Assembly: GCF_019173455.1 (NCBI RefSeq)
Contig: NZ_JADPQH010000001.1
Coordinates: 620,001-684,000 of the forward strand
DNA: 64,000 nt
DNA from: Nesterenkonia sp. Act20
GTDB taxonomy: Bacteria; Actinomycetota; Actinomycetes; Actinomycetales; Micrococcaceae
Direction: 5' to 3'
In this document: positions 45,158 through 54,586 of the stretch, piece by piece
Numbering within the stretch: position 1 is the stretch's first letter
Layout: each line of letters starts with the position of its first letter
Made by a program: the position numbers and the translations under genes
The notes under the pieces: generated by a model
Databases searched by the model: none
What the model was told of the DNA's origin: nothing
Seen by the model: the letters and a program-made list of their open reading frames with translations, nothing else

Positions 45158-46113
45158 TCCTGGGTTCGGTGCAGGGGTGTGGCGGAGTAGGACTCCACCT
45201 CCCCTGCCGCGTGCACGGCCTCCGCGGTGCGGGGCTCCTCGCTGGTGTGGACGTGGATACGCCAACGGTAGCTGCCGTCCTCGGCGGCCGCCGAGTCGAT
45301 CGGGGTCACGATGACGGAGTCGCCGAGCGTGTTGAGCTCATGCCGCAGCGAAGCGGCGCCGAGGGGATCAAGCCGGACGGTGCACATGACTTCCACCCCG
45401 GTCGAGTCCTGCGTGGCCCGCGCGTCCTGGCCCTGGTTCCATCCAGGAAGCGTCTGCAGCGCGGAGAAGTCCATGTCGCGGCCCGTGATGGTGGCATGCA
45501 GCGCAATGAGCACGACCAGCAGACCGGCTCCCCCGGAGTCCACGACCCCCGCGCGCTGCAGGGCAGGCAGCTGCTCCTGCGTGGCTTCCACCGCGGCGAG
45601 GGCTCGCGAGACCACGCTGGGCATGACGGCCTCCAGGGCTGCTCGGCTCTCCGGCTCCTCGGCCTCGACCGCGCATCGGCGCACCTCATCGTGGACGGCG
45701 TCCAGCACCGAGAGCATCGTGCCGGCCACGGGGTCGGTGAGTGCGGACCAGGAGCGGACGCGGGCCCGCTCCAGGGCGTGGCTGAGTCCGGTGATGGTCA
45801 GGCGCTCCTGGCCGTGGAGCGGCTCCGCGAGGCCGGAGATCAGCACGGCCAGCAGGGTTCCGGAGTTGCCGTAGGCCTCGGACATCGCCCGGGAGCCCGC
45901 GGCGGCGAAGAGCTCTCCAAGGTCCTGGCTCGGTGCCTGTTCCACGCTGCTGCGGCAGGCGCGGATGGTGCCGAGCATGTTTTCCCCAGTGTCCGAATCG
46001 GGGATGGGGAACACGTTGAGCCGGTTGAGGCTGTCTCTGTTCTGCTCCAGAGCAGCCTCGGCGAGGAGGAACCAGCGGTGCACGGCGGCGGCGCCCTTGA
46101 CCTTGCCCCTCAT
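45154..46113 (-). CDS. DAK2 domain protein (YloV/FakA-like)
   Basis: A 319-residue protein with an N-terminal DAK2 (dihydroxyacetone-kinase L-like) domain: LNVFPIPDSDTGENML is the ATP/metal site, with MSEAYGNSGTLLAVLISG and VVDSGGAGLLVVL following. It resembles the kinase half of FakA/YloV, which phosphorylates fatty acids together with a FakB carrier, but the C-terminal part is short and a FakB gene is not in the window. It neighbours recG, the usual actinobacterial position. ATG 46113 has AGGGG 8 nt upstream and is better than GTG 46122, which abuts that site. Confidence 0.88.
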   Translation of the reverse strand: MRGKVKGAAAVHRWFLLAEAALEQNRDSLNRLNVFPIPDSDTGENMLGTIRACRSSVEQAPSQDLGELFAAAGSRAMSEAYGNSGTLLAVLISGLAEPLHGQERLTITGLSHALERARVRSWSALTDPVAGTMLSVLDAVHDEVRRCAVEAEEPESRAALEAVMPSVVSRALAAVEATQEQLPALQRAGVVDSGGAGLLVVLIALHATITGRDMDFSALQTLPGWNQGQDARATQDSTGVEVMCTVRLDPLGAASLRHELNTLGDSVIVTPIDSAAAEDGSYRWRIHVHTSEEPRTAEAVHAAGEVESYSATPLHRTQE

Positions 46114-46164
46114 CTGCTGCACCCCTCTCGGTGGATCTCTCGCTGCGCGCTCGGCCCCTCACCT

Positions 46165-46189
46165 GCGCTCCGGCCGCTGGCCGGGGCGC
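46165..46189 (-). terminator. GC-rich hairpin after the second LCP gene
   Basis: GCGCTCCGGCC and GGCCGGGGCGC form an 11-bp stem (one G-T pair) with a 3-nt loop just past the LCP stop. There is no T-tract. Confidence 0.5.
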
Positions 46190-46194
46190 TCACC

Positions 46195-47223
46195 TCATCT
46201 GCTGGCGGCATACTCGTCCAGGGTGTTGTCCTGGATCGCAGAGGAGATCTCCGCCATGGCCGCTTCGTCCTGGTAGAAGATCCACTGCCCGTCGTCCGAG
46301 TACCCGTTGCCGGCCGTGGGCACGGTGAACATGTCGATGTTGTTTGCGGCGCCGCGCATGTCCCAGGCCAGGGACGCCACGGTGGAGGAGTCGAGCGTGT
46401 CATCCACGATCAGGTGCGGGGAGAAGGTCTCCACCATGTCTTGGACGCGGCCGGGATTGCTGAGGTTCGCCGGGGTCAGCGTCTCGTCGATGACTGCACG
46501 GATGAAGGCCTGCTGATTGCGCACCCGCTGGAGGTCCCCATCAGGGAAGCTCTTGCGGTGGCGCACGAAGGACAGCGCCTCCTCGGAATTCATGGTCTGT
46601 TCGCCGGGCTGGAAGGTGTACCCCTCGCCCGTCGTGAACGCCTCGCCGTAGCTGGAGTTCACCGTCACTCCGCCGAGTGCGTCGACGAGCCCGGTGAAGC
46701 CGAGCATGTCCACGGCGGCGACATGATCGATGCGAGCGTTGAAGAGGGATTCGATGGTGCTGATGGTCAGCGGAAGTCCACCGAGGCTCAGTGCCGCGTT
46801 GATCTTGTGCTGGCCCTGGCCGGGAACGTCGACCCACAGGTCTCGCGGGATCGACATGACCTGAACGCCGTCGCGATCACTGGGGACGTGCACGAACATC
46901 ATGGTGTCCGAGCGTCCGCCCTGGGGGACGTCCGGCAGGTCCTCGGTCTCCCCGGAGCCTCCGTTGGCATCGGATCCCAGAAGCAGGATATTGATCGACT
47001 CATCATCCTCGGCCTTGACCGGGCGGCCCTCCTCCTCGGGGAAGCTCTCCTCGAAGACCTGGGCGTTGTCCTCGTACGCGCTGCTGAGCGAGTTGATGTA
47101 CATCATGGCCGCCACCAGGGCACCGACCACGAGCACGGCGACCACGCTGACGATGATCAGCGCGACACGGCGACCACGGCGCTTCGTGGGCTTGGGTTCG
47201 TCGTAGCCGAACTGGTGCGTCAT
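46195..47223 (-). CDS. LytR-CpsA-Psr (LCP) family protein, second copy
   Basis: A 342-residue LCP protein: a short basic cytoplasmic end, one transmembrane helix (about residues 20-43) and the extracellular catalytic domain. Motifs are ILLLGSDANGG, RSDTMMFVHVPSDRDG, SIPRDLWVDVPGQGQHKIN and SFVRHRKSFPDGDLQRVRNQ. It is paralogous to the protein encoded at 34475-35629, and both probably attach polymers to peptidoglycan, perhaps different ones. This copy has no glycosyltransferase partner. ATG 47223 has AGGAG 6 nt upstream and is divergent from the DUF3515 gene. Confidence 0.93.
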   Translation of the reverse strand: MTHQFGYDEPKPTKRRGRRVALIIVSVVAVLVVGALVAAMMYINSLSSAYEDNAQVFEESFPEEEGRPVKAEDDESINILLLGSDANGGSGETEDLPDVPQGGRSDTMMFVHVPSDRDGVQVMSIPRDLWVDVPGQGQHKINAALSLGGLPLTISTIESLFNARIDHVAAVDMLGFTGLVDALGGVTVNSSYGEAFTTGEGYTFQPGEQTMNSEEALSFVRHRKSFPDGDLQRVRNQQAFIRAVIDETLTPANLSNPGRVQDMVETFSPHLIVDDTLDSSTVASLAWDMRGAANNIDMFTVPTAGNGYSDDGQWIFYQDEAAMAEISSAIQDNTLDEYAASR

Positions 47224-47263
47224 GTGGTGCTCCTGAAATGGGCAAATGCTGTGGACTTCGTAC

Positions 47264-47269
47264 AGAATA
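47264..47269 (-). promoter_or_regulatory. -10 box TATTCT for the second LCP gene
   Basis: TATTCT is 40 nt before the ATG, in the 52-bp divergent gap, and lies almost against the DUF3515 start codon. Confidence 0.4.
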
Positions 47270-47275
47270 TGTCAT

Positions 47276-47812
47276 ATGCCGTTGAACCCTGGATATCACC
47301 GTGAGCGTGGTCGTGGCGTCCGCGCGGTTCTGGGGTCGGTGGTGATCGCCGCCGGTCTGGCGCTGAGCGGATGCGCCAGCACCGCCACCGTGGAGGCGGC
47401 CCCCGACGCCGCGAACCCCGAATGCGCCGATGTGATGCTCGCGATCCCGGAGGTCATCGGGGAGAACGAGCTGAGACCGACTGCCTCCCAGGGGACGGCG
47501 GTCTGGGGTGATCCCAGTGAGGTCGTGGTGCGCTGCGGCGTCGTCCCGCCGGGCCCCAGTCCGGAGTTCTGCGTCTCCGCCGACGGCGTCGACTGGCTTG
47601 CGTTAGAAGAGGATGACCAGACCTGGCGTCTGATCAGCTACGGCCGAGACCCTGCGGTGGAGGTGCTGCTGAATCTGGACGAGGTGGCCTCGTCCACGGC
47701 GATGCTGGCCATGTCGACGGCGGTGCAGCGGGTGGAGCAGACGCGCAGCTGCACGACCACGGAGCAGGACATCGAGCAGACCGAAGACGCGGACGCCGAG
47801 GAAGACTCCTGA
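47276..47812 (+). CDS. DUF3515 family lipoprotein
   Basis: A 178-residue secreted lipoprotein. A basic N-terminus and hydrophobic VLGSVVIAAGLALSGC end in the lipobox LSGC, so the mature protein starts at that Cys and is membrane anchored. Blocks such as WGDPSEVVVRCGV and ALEEDDQTWRLISYGRDPAVEV are typical of actinobacterial DUF3515, which commonly adjoins ddl and thiL; its function is unknown. Here ddl is adjacent on the other strand. ATG 47276 is chosen; the frame from 47246 would add residues before the basic region and overlap the LCP promoter. Confidence 0.87.
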   Translation: MPLNPGYHRERGRGVRAVLGSVVIAAGLALSGCASTATVEAAPDAANPECADVMLAIPEVIGENELRPTASQGTAVWGDPSEVVVRCGVVPPGPSPEFCVSADGVDWLALEEDDQTWRLISYGRDPAVEVLLNLDEVASSTAMLAMSTAVQRVEQTRSCTTTEQDIEQTEDADAEEDS

Positions 47813-47863
47813 CTGCGGGCCGGTTCCGGCTGCTGCCCGGTTCCGGCTGTCCGGAGGCTTCGC

Positions 47864-49012
47864 TCAGCGCAGACCGGCGGGACGCTCCAGCGCCAGCGAG
47901 ATGAGCTCGGTGATCAGCTCCGGGTAGTCGATGCCCGTGGCCTTCCACATCTGCGGATACATGCTGATCGGAGTGAATCCGGGCATCGTGTTGATCTCAT
48001 TGATGACCACCTCACCCGCGCCGGTGTAGAAGAAGTCCGCCCGGGAGATACCCTCGGCACCGAGCGACTCGAAGGCGATCACTGCCTGTCGGCGGATCTC
48101 GTCGCTCACGTCATCGGGCAGCTGGGCCGGGCAGGAGAGGTCCGCGGCGGTGGAGTCGGTGTACTTGGCGTTGAAGTCGTAGAACTGGTGCTCCTGGGAT
48201 CCGTCATGGACGACGATCTCGCCCAGCAGCGAGGCACGGGCCGGCTCGCCTGCTTGGGAGCCGAGCACGCCGCACTCGATCTCGCGGCCATCGATGCCCT
48301 GCTCCACGATGACCTTGGGGTCGTGTTTCCGCGCCGCGGCGATGGCTTCCTCGAGCTGGTCGAAGGCATCGCAGCGGGTGATCCCCATGGATGAGCCAGC
48401 GCGCGAAGGCTTCACGAACACCGGCAGCTCAAGCGCGCGCACGCGCTCCAGCGCCTCCGCGGGGTCCTGAGACCATTGCCGATCGGTGATGGTCACCCAG
48501 GGCCCGACGTGCAGTCCTGCCGCGGCGAAGGCGATCTTCATGTAGTGCTTGTCCATGGCCATCGCCGAGCTGAGCACGCCGGCACCGACATAGGGCAGTC
48601 CGGCAAGCTCCAGCAGCCCCTGCAGGGTGCCGTCCTCCCCGAAGGGGCCGTGCAGCAGCGGGAAGACCACGTCCACCTGACCCATGGCCGTGGAGGAGCC
48701 GTCCGGGTGGACCTCCAACAGCTCGGCGCTGCGCTCGGAGGACCCGGCCGCGCCGGAGTGCAGCTGCACCGTGGACGCGGTGGGCAGCACCCGCGGCAGC
48801 TCGTTCGCGCCGAAGGCATGGGTGCGCGGGTCGGTCACCGGACGGGTCCACTGGCCGGTGGCCGTGATGCCCACGGCGACGACGTCGAAGGCGTCGGTGT
48901 CGATGGCGCCGAGCACTCCTGCTGCGGTCACGCAGCTCACCGAGTGCTCAGAGGACTGACCTCCGTAGAGGACGAGGACGCGCGGCTTCAGGGCCGGGGC
49001 GTTGTCTGCCAT
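47864..49012 (-). CDS. ddl: D-alanine--D-alanine ligase
   Basis: A 382-residue ATP-grasp ligase that forms D-Ala-D-Ala for peptidoglycan. VLVLYGGQSSEHSVSCVTAA is the N-terminal D-Ala site, LLHGPFGEDGTLQGLLEL and VFVKPSRAGSSMGITRC mark the ATP-grasp fold, and VVINEINTMPGFTPISMYPQ is the C-terminal metal and D-Ala site. It is the last of plsC-gpsA-ddl, with 4 nt between gpsA and ddl. Nothing suggests a D-Ala-D-Lac (vancomycin-resistance) ligase. Confidence 0.97.
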   Translation of the reverse strand: MADNAPALKPRVLVLYGGQSSEHSVSCVTAAGVLGAIDTDAFDVVAVGITATGQWTRPVTDPRTHAFGANELPRVLPTASTVQLHSGAAGSSERSAELLEVHPDGSSTAMGQVDVVFPLLHGPFGEDGTLQGLLELAGLPYVGAGVLSSAMAMDKHYMKIAFAAAGLHVGPWVTITDRQWSQDPAEALERVRALELPVFVKPSRAGSSMGITRCDAFDQLEEAIAAARKHDPKVIVEQGIDGREIECGVLGSQAGEPARASLLGEIVVHDGSQEHQFYDFNAKYTDSTAADLSCPAQLPDDVSDEIRRQAVIAFESLGAEGISRADFFYTGAGEVVINEINTMPGFTPISMYPQMWKATGIDYPELITELISLALERPAGLR

Positions 49013-49016
49013 GGCT

Positions 49017-50036
49017 TTACTTTCCTTCGGCTTTGAGGTCTCGGGCGAGCAGCAGAGAAGCCAAACGGTCCACCGTCAGCTTCCCCTCGAGCACGGCCAC
49101 CACAGCTTCGCAGATGGGCATCTCCACCTGGTGCTGACGGGCGAGCTCCACGACGGCGGAGCCTGACTTCATGCCCTCGGCGGTCTGTGAGAGCTGCTCA
49201 GTGACCTGCTCGGCGGTGAGGCCCTCGCCCAGGAGACGCCCAGCGCTGCGGTTGCGGGACAGCGGTGAGGCGCAGGTCGCGACGAGGTCACCCAGCCCGG
49301 CGAGCCCGGAGAAGGTCTCCAGAGTTCCGCCCAGCTCGGTGGCGAGTCGGGTGGTCTCGGCGAGTCCGCGGGTGATGACCGAGGCCTTGGAGTTGTCCCC
49401 GAGCTTCTGTCCGTCACAGATCCCCACGGCGAGAGCGATCACGTTCTTGACGATTCCGGCGATCTCGACGCCGATCACATCGGTGTTCGTGTAGGGACGG
49501 AAGTAGGCGTTGTTGCACAGGGCGGCTATCCGCTCGGCCACGGACGCCTCGGCGCAGGCGACCACCGAGGCGGTGGGCTCCTCGCGGGCGATCTCCATCG
49601 CAAGGTTGGGACCGGAGATGACCACGCTCCGGTCGGGACCCACCGCAAGCTCCTCCGCGATGACCTCCGACATGCGCAGATCCGTTCCACGTTCGAGACC
49701 CTTGATCAGCGAGACCAGCACCGCCGCGGGGTGGAGATTCTCCCGGACCACGCTCAGGTGAGAGCGCAGCGACTGGGCCGGCACGGCGAGTACGACGATC
49801 TCGGCGCCCGTGACCGCCTCGGCCAGGTCGCTCGTCGCGGTGATCATCTCGGGAAGTGCGGTCTCCCCCAGGTAGGTCGTGTTCGTGTGGGCCCCGTTGA
49901 TCTCAGCGGCCACTTCGGCGCGGCGGGCCCACAGCGTCACGCTGGTCTCCTGGCCCCCCGTCACGGCGGCGTCGGCGAGGACCTTGGCGAAGGTGGTGCC
50001 CCAGCTGCCGGCGCCCAGCACAGCGATCGTGGTCAC
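49017..50036 (-). CDS. gpsA: glycerol-3-phosphate dehydrogenase [NAD(P)+]
   Basis: A 339-residue GpsA that reduces dihydroxyacetone phosphate to sn-glycerol-3-phosphate for phospholipid synthesis. The Rossmann loop is IAVLGAGSWGTTFAKVLAD. SLIKGLERGTDLRMSEVI and GVEIAGIVKNVIALAVGI carry the catalytic lysines, and GLAGLGDLVATCASPLSRN follows. GTG 50036 overlaps the plsC stop by GTGA with GGAGG 7 nt upstream; the long extension to 50414 lies within plsC. Pairing with plsC joins two steps of phospholipid synthesis. Confidence 0.97.
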   Translation of the reverse strand: MTTIAVLGAGSWGTTFAKVLADAAVTGGQETSVTLWARRAEVAAEINGAHTNTTYLGETALPEMITATSDLAEAVTGAEIVVLAVPAQSLRSHLSVVRENLHPAAVLVSLIKGLERGTDLRMSEVIAEELAVGPDRSVVISGPNLAMEIAREEPTASVVACAEASVAERIAALCNNAYFRPYTNTDVIGVEIAGIVKNVIALAVGICDGQKLGDNSKASVITRGLAETTRLATELGGTLETFSGLAGLGDLVATCASPLSRNRSAGRLLGEGLTAEQVTEQLSQTAEGMKSGSAVVELARQHQVEMPICEAVVAVLEGKLTVDRLASLLLARDLKAEGK

Positions 50037-50911
50037 GGTGAACCCTCCTCGGGCGTGGACTTCGGCGCGCGTCCGCCGCGGGGCTGCTGGCGCGGCACCC
50101 GCTGGCGCAGGCTGCGGTCCCAGATCAGCTCCGGGGGCTCTTCGCCGCGCAGTGCGGCGACGCCCTCGGTGAGCGCGGATTCGATGCGCTCGGTGGCCTC
50201 GGTGAGCACCGCGCGGGTCATCGGGACCGCGCGCAGGTCGGCGAGGTCGATCTCCTGGCCCACGGCGAGCCGGTAACGCCTGCGGGGCAGAACCTTCGGC
50301 AGCTTGGCGTAGGTCCCGAAGAAGTCCTGGACGCCCCAGTGAGTGATCGGGATCAGCGGTGCGCCGGTGCTCAGCGCCAGTCGCGCGGCGCCCGTCTTGG
50401 CGCGCATGGGCCAACCCTCGGGATCGCGGGTGAGCGTGCCCTCGGGGTAGATCAAGATTGCGCCGCCTGCGGAGAGGACATCGCGCGCCGCGTCGAGCGA
50501 GCGGCGCGCATCGGTCCGACTGTCCCGGCTCACCGGGATCTGCTTGAGCCCGCTGAGGAGCCTGCCCAGCACGGGGACCCTGAACAGCGAGTCCTTGGTC
50601 ATGAAGTGGAAGGTGTGGCCGCTGCGGTAGACGGCGTGCGCCACGGCCAGCGGGTCCGCCTCGCTGATGTGGTTGGCCACGACGATGAAGCCTTCCTCCG
50701 GCAGCGTGTCCAAGCCTCGCCAGCTGCGCCCCAGCAGCAGGTTCAGCACGGGGATGGCCGCCGCGGCGGTCACCCCGAATCCGATCCGGGTGCCGCGTCC
50801 CACCGTGTAGTCCACCTCATCCGCCCGCAGGGCTGCTCTACCGCGAGGATCTCGGGGTTTCGGGGGGCGTCGGCCCTCGATGGGTGCTGGGTCGCTGCTG
50901 TGGTCGGTCAC
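50033..50911 (-). CDS. plsC: 1-acyl-sn-glycerol-3-phosphate acyltransferase
   Basis: A 292-residue membrane-associated acyltransferase of the PlsC (LPLAT) family, making phosphatidic acid. The catalytic NHxxxxD block is ANHISEADPLAV, the glycerol-phosphate site is ILIYPEGTLTRDPEGWPMRA, and a hydrophobic helix (VTAAAAIPVLNLLLG) lies before it. Both ends are Pro/Arg-rich. GTG 50911 is preferred to the TTG at 50920; it has TAGGGT 8 nt upstream. It is cotranscribed with gpsA. Confidence 0.92.
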   Translation of the reverse strand: MTDHSSDPAPIEGRRPPKPRDPRGRAALRADEVDYTVGRGTRIGFGVTAAAAIPVLNLLLGRSWRGLDTLPEEGFIVVANHISEADPLAVAHAVYRSGHTFHFMTKDSLFRVPVLGRLLSGLKQIPVSRDSRTDARRSLDAARDVLSAGGAILIYPEGTLTRDPEGWPMRAKTGAARLALSTGAPLIPITHWGVQDFFGTYAKLPKVLPRRRYRLAVGQEIDLADLRAVPMTRAVLTEATERIESALTEGVAALRGEEPPELIWDRSLRQRVPRQQPRGGRAPKSTPEEGSP

Positions 50912-50919
50912 AGAGATCA

Positions 50920-50925
50920 ACCCTA
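50920..50925 (-). promoter_or_regulatory. possible -10 box TAGGGT of plsC-gpsA-ddl
   Basis: TAGGGT is 8 nt before GTG 50911, so the transcript would have a leader of only one or two bases. Confidence 0.4.
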
Positions 50926-50935
50926 CCGGGCAGAC

Positions 50936-52258
50936 TCAGCGTTCGGACATCTCGACATCCGCACCGAGCCCGACGAGCTTGTCCATGAAGTGCTCGTATC
51001 CACGGTTGATGACCTCGATGCCGGTCACGGTCGAGGTGCCCTTCGCCGCAAGCGCGGCGATGAGGTGGGAGAAGCCTCCGCGCAGATCTGGGACGTTGAT
51101 CTCGGCACCCTTGAGCTCCACGGGTCCGGAGATCACCGCAGAGTGCAGGAAGTTGCGCTGACCGAAGCGGCAGGGGCTCGAGCCCAGGCATTCCCGGTGC
51201 AGCTGGATGGAGGCGCCCATGCGTTCCAGCGCCTCGGTGAAGCCGAAGCGGTTCTCGTAGACCGTCTCGTGGACGATGGAGACGCCGTGCGCCTGGGTGA
51301 GGGCGACGACCAGCGGCTGCTGCCAGTCGGTCATGAAGCCTGGGTGCACGTCGGTCTCCAGGACCAGCGGCTTCAGCGGGTGTCCCGCGTGCCAGAAGCG
51401 GATGCCCTCATCGTCGACGGAGAACTCGCCGCCGATCTTGCGGTAGGTGTTCAGGAACGCGGTGAGGTCCCGCTGGGCGGCGCCCTTGACGTAGATGTCA
51501 CCCTGGGTGACCAGCGCGGCGGAGGCCCAGGAGGCCGACTCGTTGCGGTCGGGGATGGCGCGGTGGCGGTAGCCGGAGAGGCGTTCCACACCCTCGATGC
51601 GGATGACCCGGTCGGTGAAGACCGTGATGATCGCACCCATCTGCTGCAGGATCGCGATCAGGTCGTGGATCTCTGGCTCGACTGCCGCGTTGTCCAGCTC
51701 GGTGATGCCTTCAGCCAGGACGGCGGTGAGCAGGACCTGTTCGGTGGCACCCACTGAGGGGAAGGGAAGCGTGAGCTTGGCGCCCTTGAGCCCGCGGGGG
51801 GCGGAGATGTGGATGCCGGTGGGGGTCTTGTCGACGACGGCGCCGAAGTTGCGCAGCACCTCGAGGTGGTAATTGATCGGCCGGTCACCGATCCTGCAGC
51901 CGCCGAGATCGGGGATGAACGCCTCTCCGTTCTGATGCATCAGCGGCCCGCAGAAGAGGATCGGGATGCGGGAGTCCCCGGCATAGGCGTCGATCTCCGA
52001 ATGCGCGGCGCTGTAGGTGTCTCGCGGGTCAAGCGTGAGGTCGCCGGTGGCCGGGTCGGCGTCGACCTTGACGCCGTGGATCTGCAGCAGATTGGTGACG
52101 ATCTCGACGTCTTTGATCTCAGGGACATTGCGCAGCTGGGAGGGCTCGCTGCCCAGCAGGGCCGCGACCATCGCCTTGGGAACCAGGTTCTTGGCGCCCC
52201 TGACATGGACGGATCCCTCTAGTGGCTTTCCACCCTGGACGGTGAGCAGCTTGGCCAT
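50936..52258 (-). CDS. murA: UDP-N-acetylglucosamine 1-carboxyvinyltransferase
   Basis: A 440-residue MurA that adds enolpyruvate to UDP-GlcNAc, the first committed step of peptidoglycan synthesis. VHVRGAKNLVPKAMVAALL is the N-terminal substrate loop. The catalytic loop reads DLGGCRIGDRPINY, with Cys121 at the fosfomycin-reactive position, unlike the Asp of mycobacterial MurA. DLRGGFSHLIAALAAKG closes the C-terminal domain. ATG 52258 (MAKLLTVQGGKPL) is chosen; the upstream 42 codons lack family similarity. It is 24 nt upstream of plsC. Confidence 0.95.
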   Translation of the reverse strand: MAKLLTVQGGKPLEGSVHVRGAKNLVPKAMVAALLGSEPSQLRNVPEIKDVEIVTNLLQIHGVKVDADPATGDLTLDPRDTYSAAHSEIDAYAGDSRIPILFCGPLMHQNGEAFIPDLGGCRIGDRPINYHLEVLRNFGAVVDKTPTGIHISAPRGLKGAKLTLPFPSVGATEQVLLTAVLAEGITELDNAAVEPEIHDLIAILQQMGAIITVFTDRVIRIEGVERLSGYRHRAIPDRNESASWASAALVTQGDIYVKGAAQRDLTAFLNTYRKIGGEFSVDDEGIRFWHAGHPLKPLVLETDVHPGFMTDWQQPLVVALTQAHGVSIVHETVYENRFGFTEALERMGASIQLHRECLGSSPCRFGQRNFLHSAVISGPVELKGAEINVPDLRGGFSHLIAALAAKGTSTVTGIEVINRGYEHFMDKLVGLGADVEMSER

Positions 52259-52383
52259 TGGACTGGAAGTCCCTTCTTCGATAACGCGGAATGTAGCCAT
52301 GCCACTGTAACCAACACCGCTGGGATCCCTTCCCAGTTCCGCCGCTGGCTGAGACAACGATTCGGTCAAGGACGCCTCGGGCA

Positions 52384-52400
52384 CCGCAGGGCCGCTGCGG
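52384..52400 (-). terminator. short hairpin downstream of leuD
   Basis: CCGCAG and CTGCGG arms with a 5-nt loop follow the leuD stop by two bases. No T-tract, so it is weak. Confidence 0.35.
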
Positions 52401-52402
52401 CG

Positions 52403-53002
52403 TCAGACCTTTGCTGGCAGGGTTTTCGGCTTGAATCCGGGCCGAGTGGCCTCGAAGGTCCTAACGGCTGACTCCTCGCGCAGTGTGAGCGAGATATCGT
52501 CCAGCCCTTCGAGAAGGCGCCAGCGGGTGTAGTTGTCGATCTCGAAGCTGGTCTCGATGGTCCCGCAGGTCACGGTGCGGTTCACCAGGTCCACAGTGAT
52601 CTCGATGCCGGGATTGTTCTCCAGCTCCTTCCAGATCAGCTCCACATCGGGCTGGGCGACCTTGGCGGCGAGCAGTCCCTGCTTCGCGGAGTTCCCGTAG
52701 AAGATGTCGGCGAAGCGCGAGGAGATGACGGCACGGAAGCCGTAGTCCTTGAGCGCCCAGACCGCGTGTTCACGGGAGGAGCCGGTGCCGAAGTCCGAAC
52801 CGGCCACAAGCACAGAGCCGTGCTGGTAGGTGGGCTGGTTGAGCACGAAGCTGGGGTCTTTGCGCCAGGACGAGAACAGCGCGTCCTCGAACCCGGTCTT
52901 GGTGATCCGCTTCAGATACACGGCCGGGATGATCTGGTCGGTGTCCACGTTGGACTGCTTCAGCGGGACACCGACGCCGGTGTGCCTGGTGATGGGTTCC
53001 AT
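52403..53002 (-). CDS. leuD: 3-isopropylmalate dehydratase small subunit
   Basis: A 199-residue LeuD, the swivelling domain of isopropylmalate isomerase in leucine synthesis. [19 protein letters not shown] is the N-terminal block and [20 protein letters not shown] the substrate-binding loop; [19 protein letters not shown] follows. ATG 53002 has AAGAAGG upstream, and the 12-residue extension is not conserved. It follows leuC by 78 nt on the same strand and forms the heterodimer with it. Confidence 0.97.
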   Translation of the reverse strand: MEPITRHTGVGVPLKQSNVDTDQIIPAVYLKRITKTGFEDALFSSWRKDPSFVLNQPTYQHGSVLVAGSDFGTGSSREHAVWALKDYGFRAVISSRFADIFYGNSAKQGLLAAKVAQPDVELIWKELENNPGIEITVDLVNRTVTCGTIETSFEIDNYTRWRLLEGLDDISLTLREESAVRTFEATRPGFKPKTLPAKV

Positions 53003-53080
53003 GATGACCTTCTTTGGCTGTCGAGCTTCGGCCCTCAAGAACGGAGCTCAGGACTGACGGTGTGCGGAGGGTGAGCGGTG

Positions 53081-54514
53081 TCAGGCGGGGAGCAGGATGT
53101 CGGCAGGAGCGGAGAGTGTGCCACGGATGGCAGTCGCGGCGGCCACCACGGGCGAGACCAGGTGGGTCCGGCCGCCCTTGCCCTGTCGACCCTCGAAGTT
53201 GCGGTTGGAGGTGGAGGCGCAGCGCTCGCCGGGGGCGAGCTGATCGGGGTTCATGCCCAGGCACATGGAGCACCCAGCAAAGCGCCATTCCGCGCCGAAG
53301 TCCTTGAACACCTGGTCAAGCCCCTCGGCCTCGGCCTGCAGTCGGACCTTCGCGGAGCCGGGGACCACGATCATGCGGACCTCCGGATCCTTCTCGCGTC
53401 CGGCGATGATCTCCGCGGCGGCGCGCAGGTCCTCCATGCGGGAGTTGGTGCAGGAGCCCAGGAAGACGGTGTCCACCCGGATGTCCTTCATCGGGGTGCC
53501 CGGGGTGAGGTCCATGTAGGTCAGCGCCCGTTCAGCAGATTCGCGGGCGACGTCGTCGGTGAAGTCGGTCGGTGCGGGGACCGTGCCGTTGAGGCTCACG
53601 CCCTGGCCGGGGTTGGTTCCCCAGGTGACGAACGGATCCAGGGTGTCGGCGTCGAGGATGACCTCGGCGTCGAAGACGGCGCCTTCATCGGTGCGCAGGG
53701 AGGTCCAGTATTCGACGGCGGCGTCCCAGTCCTCTCCCTGAGGAGCATGCGGCCGGCCCTGGATGAACTCGAAGGTGGTCGCATCCGGTCCGATCATGCC
53801 GGCGCGCGCGCCGGCTTCGATGGACATGTTGCAGATGGTCATCCGTGCATCCATGGAGAGCTCCTCGATGGCGCTCCCGCGGTATTCCAGGACGTAGCCC
53901 TGTCCGCCGCCGGTGCCGATCTCGGCGATGACCGCCAAAATGATGTCCTTGGAGCTGACCCCTGGGCGCAGCGACCCGTTGACGGTGATGGCCATGGTCT
54001 TGAAGGGCTTCAGCGGCAGGGTCTGCGTGGCGAGCACATGCTCGACCTCGGAGGTGCCGATGCCCATCGCCAGCGCGCCGAAGGCTCCATGGGTGGAGGT
54101 GTGCGAGTCGCCGCAGACCACGGTCATTCCGGGCTGGGTCAGGCCGAGCTGAGGACCCACCACGTGGACGATGCCCTGGTCGGCATCGCCGAGGGAATGG
54201 ATGCGCACGCCGAACTCTTCGGCGTTGGCGCGCAGCGTGTCCACCTGCTTGCGCGAGATGGGGTCCGCGATGGGTTTGTCGATCTCCAAGGTGGGGGTGT
54301 TGTGATCCTCCGTGGCGATGGTCAGGTCGGGACGGCGGACGGGCCGTCCGGCCAGTCGCAGGCCCTCGAAGGCCTGCGGGCTGGTGACCTCATGGACCAG
54401 GTGCAGATCGATGTAGAGAAGGTCAGGGGAACGCTGACCATCGGATTCTTTGCCGGGGACGACGACGTGATCGCGCCAGACCTTTTCAGGCAATGTGAGT
54501 GGCTTCTCTGCCAT
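53081..54514 (-). CDS. leuC: 3-isopropylmalate dehydratase large subunit
   Basis: A 477-residue aconitase-fold LeuC carrying a [4Fe-4S] cluster. Cluster cysteines are visible in [13 protein letters not shown] and [30 protein letters not shown] and [20 protein letters not shown] are standard substrate and metal blocks. ATG 54514 has a strong AGGAGG site 5 nt upstream. It is divergent from an IclR-type regulator that in relatives (LtbR/NdgR) represses leuCD. Confidence 0.98.
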   Translation of the reverse strand: MAEKPLTLPEKVWRDHVVVPGKESDGQRSPDLLYIDLHLVHEVTSPQAFEGLRLAGRPVRRPDLTIATEDHNTPTLEIDKPIADPISRKQVDTLRANAEEFGVRIHSLGDADQGIVHVVGPQLGLTQPGMTVVCGDSHTSTHGAFGALAMGIGTSEVEHVLATQTLPLKPFKTMAITVNGSLRPGVSSKDIILAVIAEIGTGGGQGYVLEYRGSAIEELSMDARMTICNMSIEAGARAGMIGPDATTFEFIQGRPHAPQGEDWDAAVEYWTSLRTDEGAVFDAEVILDADTLDPFVTWGTNPGQGVSLNGTVPAPTDFTDDVARESAERALTYMDLTPGTPMKDIRVDTVFLGSCTNSRMEDLRAAAEIIAGREKDPEVRMIVVPGSAKVRLQAEAEGLDQVFKDFGAEWRFAGCSMCLGMNPDQLAPGERCASTSNRNFEGRQGKGGRTHLVSPVVAAATAIRGTLSAPADILLPA

Positions 54515-54536
54515 GGGATCCTCCTGATGGGCTCAC

Positions 54537-54542
54537 ATACTA
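54537..54542 (-). promoter_or_regulatory. -10 box TAGTAT of leuCD
   Basis: TAGTAT is 22 nt upstream of the leuC ATG. The short leader includes AGGAGG. A recognisable -35 was not found. Confidence 0.5.
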
Positions 54543-54586
54543 GAGAAACACCAATGCCCGGCGGCATCTATACCCGGCCGCAGAGG

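Noticed and set aside
45169-47304. 711-codon open frame opposite DAK2 and LCP genes
   Set aside because: Runs across two genes and their intergenic terminator; no recognisable domain.
50037-50414. 126-codon N-terminal extension of gpsA
   Set aside because: Overlaps plsC out of frame; GTG 50036 begins the conserved Rossmann loop and has a good ribosome-binding site.
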